From Anoxybacillus ayderensis (GTDB lineage Bacteria; Bacillota; Bacilli; Bacillales; Anoxybacillaceae), in assembly GCF_000833605.1 (NCBI RefSeq), contig NZ_JXTG01000008.1, positions 1 through 64,000 of the forward strand: a DNA stretch of 64,000 nt, in the 5' to 3' direction. The position numbers and the translations under genes are program-made. This document shows positions 16,571-25,518 of this stretch, in pieces. The notes below the pieces were generated by a model. That model worked only from the letters and a program-made list of their open reading frames with translations, had not been told where the DNA came from and did not search any database. Numbering within the stretch: position 1 is the first letter of the stretch; each line of letters starts with the position of its first letter.

Positions 16571-18520
16571 ATGATTGCTCGGCATAAAAGAATAATAAAA
16601 GCGCTATTAGATGCGAATGATTATGTATCTGTCACTTCACTTGCCTACGATTTGCATTGTTCCGAGAAAACCGTCCGTAATGATTTGAAGGTGTTAGATC
16701 AATGGTTGAAACAGTATCCGACATTAAAAATTGAGCGAAAGCCGAGTGTAGGGGTGCGGTTGAAGGGGGATGATGAAGCAAAAGAGAAGTTGCTTCGAGA
16801 TCTTTTACATATAAGCGATGAGGAAGAACGCCAACTTCAGTTGTTGAAACGGTTGTTAATGACGGACAAGCCGGTTACGATGCAACAGTTGGCAGATGAG
16901 CTGTATATGAGCAAGTCTACTATTCATCAAGATTTAGAACACATTGATCGTTGGTTGCGTCCGTTCCATTTACAGCTCGTTCGTAAGCCGAATTTAGGCT
17001 TGAGGGTTGAAGGGGAAGAGAAAAATTGGCGTATGGCGTTGGCAAAGTTGGTAGAGGGATTAGTTGATCACGCTCATTATATGTTAAATGAGCAACAGTT
17101 GAACATGGTCGCTGATGTATTGCAGCCGTATGAATTAGCTTTTATTGAAAAGGAAGTTCAAGAAACGGAAGCTGTGTTACCGTTTCCGTTAACCGATGAA
17201 GCAAAGATTAGTTTAGCCATTCATATTGCTATTGCGGTGAAACGCATAAAACAAGGATGTCGTATTCAAATGAATGCAACCCAATTGCATGAGTTAAAGA
17301 AAAAGAAAGAGTATGAGTTAGCTAAGCAGTTAGCGCACAAAATTGAGGTGTGGTTAGCGATTAAAATTCCCGATGCGGAAGTAGGATATATGGCGTTACA
17401 TTTATTAGGTGCGCGCATTCGTTACGATCGAGTACATATAAAGGACGGGGTTGAGCCATTTTTCCGTGAAATAGATGAGGAAGCGTTGCGATTGGCGCGT
17501 TTATTGATCGAGTATATGTCGAATCATATAGATGATCGATTACTCAATGACCAAGAGTTACTATTTGGATTGACAATTCATCTCCATTCTACGTTGAATC
17601 GTTTGCGAAATGGATTGGCGATTACAAACCCGATGTTGTGGGAAATTAAACGGATGTATCGCTATGCATTTGAAGTGGTGCTCTCTTTTATGAAACAAAT
17701 GGAGAAAGATATACAGTTAACAATTCCTGAAGATGAAGTTGCGTACATTGTTTTGCATATTCAAGCAGCGCTTGAACGCATGCATCATAGAAAACACGAG
17801 CGCAAGAAAGTACTTATCGTTTGTACAACGGGATCAGGGACGTCACGTTTTGTAGAGGCAAAATTTGCGGCCGCTTTTCCTGAAGTGGATGTGGTCGGGA
17901 TTGCTTCCATTTCTCAGTTATATAAAGCGATGGAAGAAAAAAAGCCTGATCTTTTAGTTAGTACGGTGCCGTTGCCATCTCATACAAACGTACCAACGGT
18001 CATCGTAAGTCCTTTGCTTCGTGAGCATGAGTTAGAAATGGTTAAAGATCAGCTGTTTCATTTGCGAGTCAAACAAAAAGAAAAACCATCATACAGAACG
18101 ATTAAAGCGTTAGTGGATGAACAATTGATTTTTCTCGATTTACCATTTAAAACGCGTGAACATGTTATTACTTATTTAGGGGGGCAGCTGTATGAACAAG
18201 GATATGTAGATCAGTTGTACAAACAAAGTGCGAATGAGCGAGAAAGTATCTCTTCCACGTATATTGGTAACGAAATGGCCATTCCCCACGGAGAAGTGCG
18301 TTTAATTCACCAATCGGCTATTGCGATTGGACGTTTGCAAACGCCCATTGATTGGGGAGGAGAGCGTGTGAGGCTCGTCTTTATGATGGCTAATGGTATA
18401 CAAGACAAAGAGCGCGTGAAGCAACTATTTCAAGAGTTAGTTGCCCTATCGGAAGATGAAGAGCTGCTGAAGCAGTTGAAACAAGCGAAAACAACGAGTG
18501 AATTTTATCAATGTTTATAA
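16571..18520 (+). CDS. manR: PRD-containing transcription activator, ManR/MtlR type
   Basis: A 649-residue modular regulator of PTS operons. In order: DeoR-like HTH (residues 1-50; SVTSLAYDLHCSEKTVRNDL), second HTH (about 90-135; TMQQLADELYMSKSTIHQDL), PRD1 and PRD2 (about 170-410, with His residues in AIHIAIAVKRI and VLHIQAALER), an EIIB-Gat-like domain (VLIVCTTGSGTSR) and an EIIA-Fru-like domain (NEMAIPHGE). Phosphorylation by HPr and EIIB tunes its activity. It likely activates the PTS operon from the inverted repeat at 15018. It is 70 bp after EIIBC and overlaps the region before EIIA. Confidence 0.87.
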   Translation: MIARHKRIIKALLDANDYVSVTSLAYDLHCSEKTVRNDLKVLDQWLKQYPTLKIERKPSVGVRLKGDDEAKEKLLRDLLHISDEEERQLQLLKRLLMTDKPVTMQQLADELYMSKSTIHQDLEHIDRWLRPFHLQLVRKPNLGLRVEGEEKNWRMALAKLVEGLVDHAHYMLNEQQLNMVADVLQPYELAFIEKEVQETEAVLPFPLTDEAKISLAIHIAIAVKRIKQGCRIQMNATQLHELKKKKEYELAKQLAHKIEVWLAIKIPDAEVGYMALHLLGARIRYDRVHIKDGVEPFFREIDEEALRLARLLIEYMSNHIDDRLLNDQELLFGLTIHLHSTLNRLRNGLAITNPMLWEIKRMYRYAFEVVLSFMKQMEKDIQLTIPEDEVAYIVLHIQAALERMHHRKHERKKVLIVCTTGSGTSRFVEAKFAAAFPEVDVVGIASISQLYKAMEEKKPDLLVSTVPLPSHTNVPTVIVSPLLREHELEMVKDQLFHLRVKQKEKPSYRTIKALVDEQLIFLDLPFKTREHVITYLGGQLYEQGYVDQLYKQSANERESISSTYIGNEMAIPHGEVRLIHQSAIAIGRLQTPIDWGGERVRLVFMMANGIQDKERVKQLFQELVALSEDEELLKQLKQAKTTSEFYQCL

Positions 18521-18534
18521 AGGAGTCGAGTAGG

Positions 18535-18993
18535 ATGACAGTGACACAATTAATGACGAAGCAATTAGTAAAATTACAGTTAGATGGAGCAACGAAAGAT
18601 GAGATTATGGAAGAAATGATTGGATTGATCGATGAAGCAGGGGGGTTAGTTGATCGAGAACAATATAAACAGGCATTATATGATCGGGAAAGAGAGGGGA
18701 GTACTGGAATTGGATTTGGAATTGCGATTCCTCATGGGAAAAGTGATGCAGTTAAACACCCTTGTTTAGCATTTGGTATGAAGCATGAGGGGGTAGATTG
18801 GGATAGTTTAGATGGGGAGAAAGTGAAACTTATTTTTATGATTGCAGTGCCTGAGCGATATGCAGGAAATGAGCATTTGAAAATTTTGCAATTGTTAGCG
18901 AGAAAGCTGATGGATGAGACGTTTAGGGAACAGCTGTTAACTGTACGAAAAGTGGAAGATGTTTTACAATTATTTGAGACGTTTCAATCTTAA
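18535..18993 (+). CDS. PTS EIIA, fructose/mannitol family
   Basis: A 152-residue phosphocarrier that passes phosphate from HPr to the EIIB domain of the permease at 15091. Phospho-accepting His is in FGIAIPHGKSDA near residue 63. An upstream in-frame ATG at 18511 exists, but AAGGAG at 18519-18524 fits ATG 18535, and the earlier start lies inside manR. It completes the split mannose permease. Similar in sequence to the EIIA-like domain at the end of the regulator just before it. Confidence 0.88.
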   Translation: MTVTQLMTKQLVKLQLDGATKDEIMEEMIGLIDEAGGLVDREQYKQALYDREREGSTGIGFGIAIPHGKSDAVKHPCLAFGMKHEGVDWDSLDGEKVKLIFMIAVPERYAGNEHLKILQLLARKLMDETFREQLLTVRKVEDVLQLFETFQS

Positions 18994-19012
18994 TGGGGGA
19001 AGGAGATGAATC

Positions 19013-19972
19013 ATGAACATACCTCTTTTTTTCGCACCTGTGTTTCAAGAACGAATTTGGGGTGGAAATCGTCTTCGTGAGCAGTTTGGATACGATATTC
19101 CTTCAGAGCAAACGGGGGAATGTTGGGCAATTTCTGCACATCCGAACGGGCAGACGACTGTCATAAACGAACCATTTCGAGGTAAGACGTTAGGTGAGTT
19201 ATGGGACGATCATCCAGAGTTATTTGGTCATTTTCCATCGGATCGTTTCCCATTATTGACGAAAATTTTAGATGCGAATGCTGATTTATCGGTGCAAGTG
19301 CATCCTGACGATGAATATGCTCGTACATATGAAAATGGAGAATTAGGAAAAACAGAGTGCTGGTATATCATTGACTGTAAAGAAGGAGCAGAGCTAATAT
19401 ACGGGCATCATGCAAAAACAAAAGAAGAACTGCGACAAATGATGGAAGAAGGCCGGTGGCATGACTTGCTTCGGAAAGTGCCGATTCGTCCTGGGGACTT
19501 TTTTTACGTCCCAAGTGGTACGGTACATGCGCTTTGCGAAGGAACGCTCGTACTCGAAACACAGCAAAGCTCAGATACGACGTATCGGATGTATGATTAC
19601 GATCGTGTAGACGAACATGGAAACAAACGGGAATTACATTTAGACAAAGCGCTCGATGTTATTACCGTTCCACATGTTGATATGTATTGTGAACCACATG
19701 TGATCCAAACAACAGGAGCGAAGATTACAACATTTGTTCAAAACGAGTATTTTACCGTACAAAAATGGGATATTGAGCGCGAATGGAGCGTTGAACAAAC
19801 GGATTATTTTTTATTAGTTAGCGTTCTAGATGGAAAAGGGGAGTTTTGTACAGCACAAGAGACATATCCGTTACAAAAAGGAGACCATTTTCTCATTCCC
19901 CATTCGTTCGATCGTTTTACGATACAAGGGAATTTGCAATGCATTGTTTCTTCACCAACATGGGGGAAATAA
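19013..19972 (+). CDS. manA: Mannose-6-phosphate isomerase
   Basis: Zinc-dependent conversion of mannose-6-phosphate to fructose-6-phosphate, delivering PTS-imported mannose to glycolysis. 319 residues, type I cupin of the Bacillus length. It has FQERIWGGNRLREQFGY, the zinc site QVHPDDEYA plus GKTECWY, and FFYVPSGTVHAL. ATG preceded by AAGGAGATG. It follows EIIA by 19 bp and ends at a strong hairpin. It also lies directly before the gmu operon, where B. subtilis carries its own isomerase gene (gmuF) instead. A relic of a second copy is at 12598. Confidence 0.93.
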   Translation: MNIPLFFAPVFQERIWGGNRLREQFGYDIPSEQTGECWAISAHPNGQTTVINEPFRGKTLGELWDDHPELFGHFPSDRFPLLTKILDANADLSVQVHPDDEYARTYENGELGKTECWYIIDCKEGAELIYGHHAKTKEELRQMMEEGRWHDLLRKVPIRPGDFFYVPSGTVHALCEGTLVLETQQSSDTTYRMYDYDRVDEHGNKRELHLDKALDVITVPHVDMYCEPHVIQTTGAKITTFVQNEYFTVQKWDIEREWSVEQTDYFLLVSVLDGKGEFCTAQETYPLQKGDHFLIPHSFDRFTIQGNLQCIVSSPTWGK

Positions 19973-19976
19973 TAAG

Positions 19977-20016
19977 TAAAAACCTATTGCTTTTTCGTGA
20001 GCAATAGGTTTTTTGT
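19977..20016 (+). terminator. Rho-independent terminator after manA
   Basis: Stem AACCTATTGCT / AGCAATAGGTT with an eight-base loop and TTTTT tail. Confidence 0.88.
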
Positions 20017-20052
20017 TAAATAAAATGTCGAAAAATATCAATATTTTTATTA

Positions 20053-20072
20053 TTAAATGTATAGACATTTAA
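20053..20072. promoter_or_regulatory. Palindromic operator, probably for the GntR-type repressor GmuR
   Basis: TTAAATGT-ATAG-ACATTTAA, perfect 8-bp arms with the TATAGA-like centre common to HutC/GntR-subfamily operators. It overlaps the -35 hexamer of the promoter below, so binding would block transcription of the gmu operon. Link to the regulator at 23675 is inferred from position and family. Confidence 0.6.
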
Positions 20073-20090
20073 TTTTATATGACTTAAAAT
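20062..20090 (+). promoter_or_regulatory. SigA-type promoter of the gmu operon
   Basis: TAGACA at 20062-20067 and TAAAAT at 20085-20090 with a 17-bp spacer. The -35 lies within the palindromic operator. Confidence 0.5.
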
Positions 20091-20096
20091 TATTGT

Positions 20097-20110
20097 TGTA
20101 AGCGCTTAAA
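20097..20110 (+). promoter_or_regulatory. cre box (CcpA) of the gmu operon
   Basis: TGTAAGCGCTTAAA matches TGWAANCGNTNWCA at 13 of 14 positions. It lies just after the predicted promoter -10 and 22 bp before the first gene. Confidence 0.75.
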
Positions 20111-20131
20111 ATGAAGAAAGGAGAATAGGTG

Positions 20132-20443
20132 ATGAGAAAAATTTTACTTGCTTGTAGTTCTGGAATGTCTACTAGCTTACTTGTTACGAAAATGCAGGCG
20201 TATGCAAAAGAAATGGGAGATGATGTAAAGATTTGGGCTGTTGGACAAGAGAAGGCGAAGGAGGAAATGGCAAAAGCAGATATTGTATTAATTGGCCCAC
20301 AAATGAGCTTTTTAAAAGCAGAACTACAAAACGAAGCGAAAAAGTACGGTATACCTGTCGAAGTGATCGATATGGTAGCATATGGGTTGGCAGACGGCAA
20401 AAAAGTATATGAGCAAGCAATACAACTTATGGAGGAGCGTTAA
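20132..20443 (+). CDS. gmuB: PTS EIIB, lactose/cellobiose family (GmuB)
   Basis: About 103 residues, a complete EIIB-Cel phosphocarrier. The active cysteine is in LACSSGMSTSLLV near the N-terminus, and the phosphate-loop shape is typical. ATG 20132 is favoured over the overlapping GTG 20129 because AAGGAG lies eight bases before it. First gene of a block in the exact order EIIB-EIIA-EIIC-GH1-GntR-ROK, which is the gmuBACDRE order of B. subtilis for glucomannan oligosaccharides. Directly regulated by the operator, promoter and cre upstream. Confidence 0.88.
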   Translation: MRKILLACSSGMSTSLLVTKMQAYAKEMGDDVKIWAVGQEKAKEEMAKADIVLIGPQMSFLKAELQNEAKKYGIPVEVIDMVAYGLADGKKVYEQAIQLMEER

Positions 20444-20444
20444 C

Positions 20445-20771
20445 ATGGAAAGTCTCGAACATTTAACAGCAGAGCAAATTAGCTTCCAGTTGATTCTTCA
20501 TAGTGGCAGTGCCCGTAGCAAAATTATTGAAGCGATCCGTAAATACAGACAAGGAAGCAGCGAGGAAGCTGAACGGTTATTGAATGACGCGGAAAAGGAC
20601 TTAGGGCAAGCTCATCATATCCACTTTCAAATGATTCAAAGTGAAGCCTCTGGTCAGCAGACAGAGTTTTCACTACTTATGATTCATGCGGAGGATCATT
20701 TGATGTCAACTTTAACGATGAAGGAGTTAGTCAAAGAAATACTTGATTTATTCAAGGCACGTAACATCTAA
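20445..20771 (+). CDS. gmuA: PTS EIIA, lactose/cellobiose family (GmuA)
   Basis: 108 residues, all-helical EIIA-Lac/Cel that works as a trimer. Phospho-histidine lies in LMIHAEDHLM; the QILHSGSARS segment is typical. The start at ATG 20445 follows GGAGGAG and is one base after the preceding stop. The frame is open further upstream but only within gmuB. Passes phosphate from HPr to GmuB. Confidence 0.88.
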   Translation: MESLEHLTAEQISFQLILHSGSARSKIIEAIRKYRQGSSEEAERLLNDAEKDLGQAHHIHFQMIQSEASGQQTEFSLLMIHAEDHLMSTLTMKELVKEILDLFKARNI

Positions 20772-20791
20772 CTATATCGGGGGGAGACAGG

Positions 20792-22114
20792 ATGCAAAAA
20801 TCATGGTTTGATGCATTTAGTCGTTTTTTAGTTCCGATTGCTGGAAAACTCAACAACAACCGTTATTTAAAAGTATTGCGTGATGCTTTTATGTTGGCCT
20901 TCCCGCTCACGATTTTTGGATCGATTGCAGTTGTGCTCGCCAACCTACCATTTCTAGATAGAGTGATGAGTGAAGGGGCATTAAATACTTTCCGTTCGGC
21001 ATTAAATATTGCACCACAAGCTACGATGGGCATCATGTCTATATTTGTTGTTTTTGGTATCGGCTATTATTTATCAAAAAGTTACGAGATAGAAGCCATT
21101 TTTGGTGGTGCTATTGCGCTCGTATCCTTTTTGCTATTGACGCCATTTTTCCTTCAATCAGAAGGACAAGAAGTGGTGCAAAACGTCATTCCGCTTGATC
21201 GTCTTGGTGCAAAAGGAATGTTTCTAGGAATGATTGTTGCTTTTACAGCAGGTGAAATGTATCGCTGGGCTGTTCAAAGAGATTTTACAATTAAGATGCC
21301 AGCAGGTGTTCCACCAGCTGTTTCACGTTCATTTTCAGCTTTAATTCCGACGCTTATGACATTATCGGTTTTTCTCATTATTAATATCGTTGTGACACAA
21401 TTGTTCAAAACGAATATGCATGATGTGGTTTATCATGCGATTCAGGCGCCGCTTGTCGGTTTAGGAAGTGGTATTGTTCCAACACTTATTGCTGTTTTTG
21501 TCACGCAAATTTTATGGTTTTTCGGTTTGCATGGTCAAATTATTATTAACTCGGTTATGGATCCTATTTGGAATACCCTTTCGTTAGAAAACCTAAATGC
21601 TTATATGGATAAAGGAGAAGTTCCGCACGTGATCAGCAAACAATTTATTGAAATTTATACGGTTGGCATGGGTGGAACAGGTATGACATTAGCTGTTGTT
21701 GTGGCGATGCTATTGTTCATGAAAAGTAAACAATTAAAACAAGTAGGAAAGTTAGCGATTGGACCAGGTATTTTTAACGTAAATGAACCTGTGATTTTTG
21801 GTCTACCAATCGTTATGAATCCATTAATTCTGTTTCCATGGATTGTTGCACCGATGGTTGTGACGCTCGTAACATATTTAGCAATGTCAACAGGCATTGT
21901 TCCACCACCAACAGGTGTAGCTGTTCCTTGGACCGTTCCGATCCTTATCAATGGAATCATGGCGACAAATTCAATTGCAGGTGGATTGTTGCAACTTGTG
22001 AATTTTACGATTGTTTTAGCTATATGGTTTCCATTTTTAAAATTTATTGATCGAATGAACTTGCAAAAAGAAAGAGAAGAAGGAAAAGGAGAATCGACAC
22101 AAAACGCATCGTAA
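20792..22114 (+). CDS. gmuC: PTS EIIC, lactose/cellobiose family (GmuC)
   Basis: Membrane permease of 440 residues, about ten spans, that imports and phosphorylates a beta-linked di/oligosaccharide with GmuA and GmuB. Recognisable features are FPLTIFGSIAVVLANLPF, FFGLHGQIIINSVMDPIW and FNVNEPVIFGLPIVMNP, all conserved in CelB/LicC-type permeases. ATG preceded by GGGGGAG. The product would be a disaccharide phosphate cut by the GH1 enzyme encoded next. Substrate inferred from gene order: cellobiose or mannobiose from glucomannan. Confidence 0.88.
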   Translation: MQKSWFDAFSRFLVPIAGKLNNNRYLKVLRDAFMLAFPLTIFGSIAVVLANLPFLDRVMSEGALNTFRSALNIAPQATMGIMSIFVVFGIGYYLSKSYEIEAIFGGAIALVSFLLLTPFFLQSEGQEVVQNVIPLDRLGAKGMFLGMIVAFTAGEMYRWAVQRDFTIKMPAGVPPAVSRSFSALIPTLMTLSVFLIINIVVTQLFKTNMHDVVYHAIQAPLVGLGSGIVPTLIAVFVTQILWFFGLHGQIIINSVMDPIWNTLSLENLNAYMDKGEVPHVISKQFIEIYTVGMGGTGMTLAVVVAMLLFMKSKQLKQVGKLAIGPGIFNVNEPVIFGLPIVMNPLILFPWIVAPMVVTLVTYLAMSTGIVPPPTGVAVPWTVPILINGIMATNSIAGGLLQLVNFTIVLAIWFPFLKFIDRMNLQKEREEGKGESTQNAS

Positions 22115-22131
22115 AGAAAGGTGATTTTGAC

Positions 22132-23547
22132 ATGAAGACAATACAAGAAACCGATCAGCAATTACAGTTTCGCTTTCCGCAAGGTTTTTGGTGGGGAAGT
22201 GCTACATCTGCGACACAAATTGAAGGCGCGGCACGTGAGGGAGGAAAAGGTCTAAACATTTGGGATTATTGGTATGAACAAGAGCCACATCGCTTTTTTG
22301 ATGGAGTTGGTCCAGATGTGACGTCTGATTTTTATCATCGGTATAAGGAAGATATTCAGTTGATGAAAGATCTAGGACATAACTCGTTTCGTTTCTCAAT
22401 CTCTTGGTCACGGCTCATCCCAGATGGAATTGGAGAGGCAAATGTAGAAGCTGTCCGCTTTTATGATAATGTAATTAATGAATTACTGGTTGCTGGCATT
22501 GAGCCGTTTGTGAATTTGTATCATTTTGATATGCCACTTACGCTCCAGAAAATGGGTGGATGGGAAAATCGCGAAGTTGTCGAGGCTTATGTAAGGTATG
22601 CAACAATATGTTTTGAACGATTCGGAGATCGAGTGAAGAAATGGTTTACTCACAACGAACCAATTGTGCCAGTCGAAGGTGGGTATCTGTATGATTTTCA
22701 TTATCCGAACGTTGTAGATTTTCGCCGCGCTGTTCAAGTTGCTTATCATACGGTTGTTGCTCATGCTAAGGCGATCGCTGTGTTTCGTCGTATGAACATT
22801 CGGGATGGAAAAATCGGCATCATTCTAAATTTAACGCCGTCTTATCCTCGTAGTCAGCACCCAGCGGATGTGAAAGCGGCACATATTGCAGATCTCTTTT
22901 TTAATCGTAGTTTCTTAGATCCAGCAGTGAAAGGCGAATATCCGAGTGATTTGATCGCTCTATTAAAGGAGTACGGTTATTTACCGATTTTTGAAAAAGG
23001 TGATTTGCAAATTATTAAAGAAAATACAGTTGATATTTTAGGTATTAACTATTATCAGCCACGTCGTGTGAAAGCGAAAGAGCATTTACCTAATCCTTAT
23101 GCACCATTTATGCCAGAGTGGTTTTTCGACTATTATGCGATGCCAGGAAGGAAGATGAATTCGTACCGCGGTTGGGAAATTTATGAAAAGGGAATTTACG
23201 ATATTTTGATGAACATTAAAGAACATTACGGAAATATTGAGTGTTTTATTTCTGAAAATGGTATGGGCGTAGAAGGGGAAGAACGTTTTCGTGATGACGA
23301 GGGAATCGTTCATGATGATTATCGCATCGAATTTATTCGTGAGCATTTGAAGTGGGTGCATCGTGCCATTGAAGAAGGGGTAAACGTGAAAGGTTATCAT
23401 CTATGGACATTTATGGATAACTGGTCATGGACGAACGCTTATAAAAATCGTTATGGTCTTGTACATGTCGATTTAAATACGGGGGATAGAACTGTAAAAA
23501 AGAGTGGATATTGGTTTAAGTCTGTTGCACAGCAAAATGGGTTTTGA
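22132..23547 (+). CDS. gmuD: 6-phospho-beta-glycosidase, GH1 (GmuD-like)
   Basis: Cytoplasmic hydrolase of imported phosphorylated disaccharides. 471 residues, GH1 TIM barrel. N-terminal signature FWWGSATSATQIEGA; acid/base Glu176 in THNEP; nucleophile Glu375 in ISENGMG. ATG preceded by AAAGGTG. It follows the EIIC gene by 17 bp and ends at a hairpin. In B. subtilis GmuD is the phospho-beta-mannosidase/glucosidase of the glucomannan operon. From sequence alone I cannot separate 6-phospho-glucosidase from 6-phospho-mannosidase activity. Confidence 0.88.
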   Translation: MKTIQETDQQLQFRFPQGFWWGSATSATQIEGAAREGGKGLNIWDYWYEQEPHRFFDGVGPDVTSDFYHRYKEDIQLMKDLGHNSFRFSISWSRLIPDGIGEANVEAVRFYDNVINELLVAGIEPFVNLYHFDMPLTLQKMGGWENREVVEAYVRYATICFERFGDRVKKWFTHNEPIVPVEGGYLYDFHYPNVVDFRRAVQVAYHTVVAHAKAIAVFRRMNIRDGKIGIILNLTPSYPRSQHPADVKAAHIADLFFNRSFLDPAVKGEYPSDLIALLKEYGYLPIFEKGDLQIIKENTVDILGINYYQPRRVKAKEHLPNPYAPFMPEWFFDYYAMPGRKMNSYRGWEIYEKGIYDILMNIKEHYGNIECFISENGMGVEGEERFRDDEGIVHDDYRIEFIREHLKWVHRAIEEGVNVKGYHLWTFMDNWSWTNAYKNRYGLVHVDLNTGDRTVKKSGYWFKSVAQQNGF

Positions 23548-23550
23548 AAA

Positions 23551-23574
23551 GGTGGTCATCTGACCATCTTTTTT
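23551..23574 (+). terminator. Hairpin terminator after the GH1 gene
   Basis: Stem GGTGGTCA / TGACCATC (one G-T pair) followed by TTTTTTC. It may partially uncouple gmuR and gmuE from the upstream genes. Confidence 0.7.
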
Positions 23575-23674
23575 CTTTCCTTGTTATAAAATTGAAAAAA
23601 GATTGCAAAGAACGGAATAGAAGTTTTACAATTAACACGAGCTAAGTTTACGACGATGGGAATCAGGTGATGAA

Positions 23675-24394
23675 ATGTTCAAATATGAAAAAATTTCGAA
23701 TGAAATACGCAAAAGGATTAAAGAAGGAGTTTACTCACTCGATGAACCAATACCTGACGAATTGTCGTTGGCGGAAGAGTTTTCTTGTAGCCGAATGACG
23801 ATGAAAAAGGCACTCGATTTGTTAGTTACCGAAGGGTTATTGTATCGCAAACGAGGGCATGGGACATTTATTGTAAAACCAGCGGCTCAAAAGGATTTAG
23901 TAAATGTGACTAGTGAGGAAAACCTTGGTTTGACGAATTTGTTGAAAGGAAAAAAAATCACGAGCCACATTATTCGGTTTGAAGTGTCATTTCCTTCAGA
24001 AGAGGTGGCTTCACAGTTGGCAGTTAATTTGACAACGCCAGTATATCATTTGATTCGATTAAGAATTGTCGAGAATGAACCATATGTCATTGAACGAACA
24101 TATATGCCTACACCACTTATCCGTGACTTAAATGAAGATGTATTGCATTCATCAATCTACAATCATATTACAAATAAGCTTGGTTTGACGATTGCCGGCT
24201 GTCATCGAAAAATCCGGGCGTCTAAACCAACAGATCTCGATCAAAAATATTTGCATTGTGCACCTGACGATCCAATTTTGGAAGTGGAGCAAGTCGGCTT
24301 TCTAAATAATGGTGTACCGTTTGAATATTCGTTTTCCCGACATCGTTATGATAAATTTGTTTTTACGACTGTCAATATTCGACGAAATAAATAA
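23675..24394 (+). CDS. gmuR: GntR/HutC-family transcriptional repressor (GmuR-like)
   Basis: 239 residues. N-terminal winged HTH (about 1-68; LSLAEEFSCSRMTMKKALDLLV and GHGTFIVK) followed by a UTRA ligand-binding domain (about 95-235). UTRA domains usually bind sugar phosphates, here probably the phosphorylated disaccharide or its products. Position between GH1 and ROK kinase matches GmuR of B. subtilis. Likely target: the TTAAATGT/ACATTTAA palindrome at 20053. No good own promoter was recognised in the 23575-23674 gap. Confidence 0.83.
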   Translation: MFKYEKISNEIRKRIKEGVYSLDEPIPDELSLAEEFSCSRMTMKKALDLLVTEGLLYRKRGHGTFIVKPAAQKDLVNVTSEENLGLTNLLKGKKITSHIIRFEVSFPSEEVASQLAVNLTTPVYHLIRLRIVENEPYVIERTYMPTPLIRDLNEDVLHSSIYNHITNKLGLTIAGCHRKIRASKPTDLDQKYLHCAPDDPILEVEQVGFLNNGVPFEYSFSRHRYDKFVFTTVNIRRNK

Positions 24395-24435
24395 AAGCAT
24401 TAAAATAATGTTTGTAGATGGGGGAGAGAAGAGAA

Positions 24436-25314
24436 ATGTATTTAGGAGCGATTGAAGCGGGTGGCACGAAATTTGTTTGTGCTGTCGGTGATCATGAAGG
24501 AAATATTTATGAACGTATTCAGTTCCCGACTACTGTGCCAGAAGAAACGATGCAAAAGGTTATTGATTTTTTCAAGAGTTATTCACTAGACGCGATTGGG
24601 ATTGGGACGTTTGGTCCAGTCGATTTAAATCGGAAAAGCCCAACGTATGGCTATATTACAAATACACCAAAACCACATTGGTTCAATTTTAATTTTGTTG
24701 GCATGATTGAAAAATATTTCGATGTCCCTATCGGATTCGATACGGATGTCAATGCAGCAGCGTTAGGAGAATTGTTTTGGGGAAGGGCAAAAGGGAAAAA
24801 CAGTTGCATTTATATGACGGTGGGGACAGGCATCGGTGTCGGGGCGATCGTCGAGGGACGTCTCGTTCACGGATTACTCCATCCAGAGATGGGACATATT
24901 CTCGTTCGACGCCATCCAGATGATACGTTTTCTGGCATTTGCCCGTTTCACGGCGATTGTTTAGAGGGGCTAGCTTCCGGCCCTGCGATCGAAAAGAGAT
25001 GGGGGAAACGAGGCGCTGACCTTTCTGAACAAGATGAAGTGTGGGAACTCGAAGCTTTTTATTTAGGGCAAGCGATCGCACAGTACATTTTAGTTTTATC
25101 TCCGGAACAAGTAATTATTGGGGGAGGGGTAGCGAAACAATCCACCTTGCTACCTCGCATTCACCATCACGTTTTAAATCATCTAAACGGATATGTACAA
25201 CATGAGGTGATTTTAAAACATATTGATCATTACATTACGCTCCCAGGATTAGGAGATAACGCAGGGATATGTGGAGCTTTAGCGCTTGCGAAACAGGCGT
25301 TGAGGGATAAATAA
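24436..25314 (+). CDS. gmuE: ROK-family sugar kinase, fructokinase type (GmuE-like)
   Basis: About 292 residues. Opens MYLGAIEAGGTKFVCAVGD (ATP site), catalytic Asp in FDTDVNAAALGE, VGTGIGVGAIV, and the ROK zinc motif in the form H-x-C-P-x-H-x-D-C-L-E-G (GICPFHGDCLEGLASGP). The start at ATG 24436 follows GGGGGAGAG; an in-frame ATG at 24418 lies on the wrong side of that site. In the gmu operon this kinase is annotated as fructokinase. It could phosphorylate the free hexose released by the GH1 enzyme. Confidence 0.85.
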   Translation: MYLGAIEAGGTKFVCAVGDHEGNIYERIQFPTTVPEETMQKVIDFFKSYSLDAIGIGTFGPVDLNRKSPTYGYITNTPKPHWFNFNFVGMIEKYFDVPIGFDTDVNAAALGELFWGRAKGKNSCIYMTVGTGIGVGAIVEGRLVHGLLHPEMGHILVRRHPDDTFSGICPFHGDCLEGLASGPAIEKRWGKRGADLSEQDEVWELEAFYLGQAIAQYILVLSPEQVIIGGGVAKQSTLLPRIHHHVLNHLNGYVQHEVILKHIDHYITLPGLGDNAGICGALALAKQALRDK

Positions 25315-25325
25315 CAATGTTATTC

Positions 25326-25357
25326 AAAAGATGTCCTATACAATGGGCATCTTTTTT
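25326..25357 (+). terminator. Rho-independent terminator after gmuE
   Basis: Stem AAGATGTCC / GGGCATCTT followed by six T. Confidence 0.8.
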
Positions 25358-25518
25358 GGAATATATGCTTGATTTAGAGCCATTTATTTTTTGATAAAAA
25401 ACTGAATATTCAATATTTTAAGTTAGTAAAAAACTATATTATACAAATAAGTATCATATTTACAAAAAAAGTTATTTATCCAGAAGGAATAGAGAGAGAA
25501 GAGTTATCGAAATGATAA

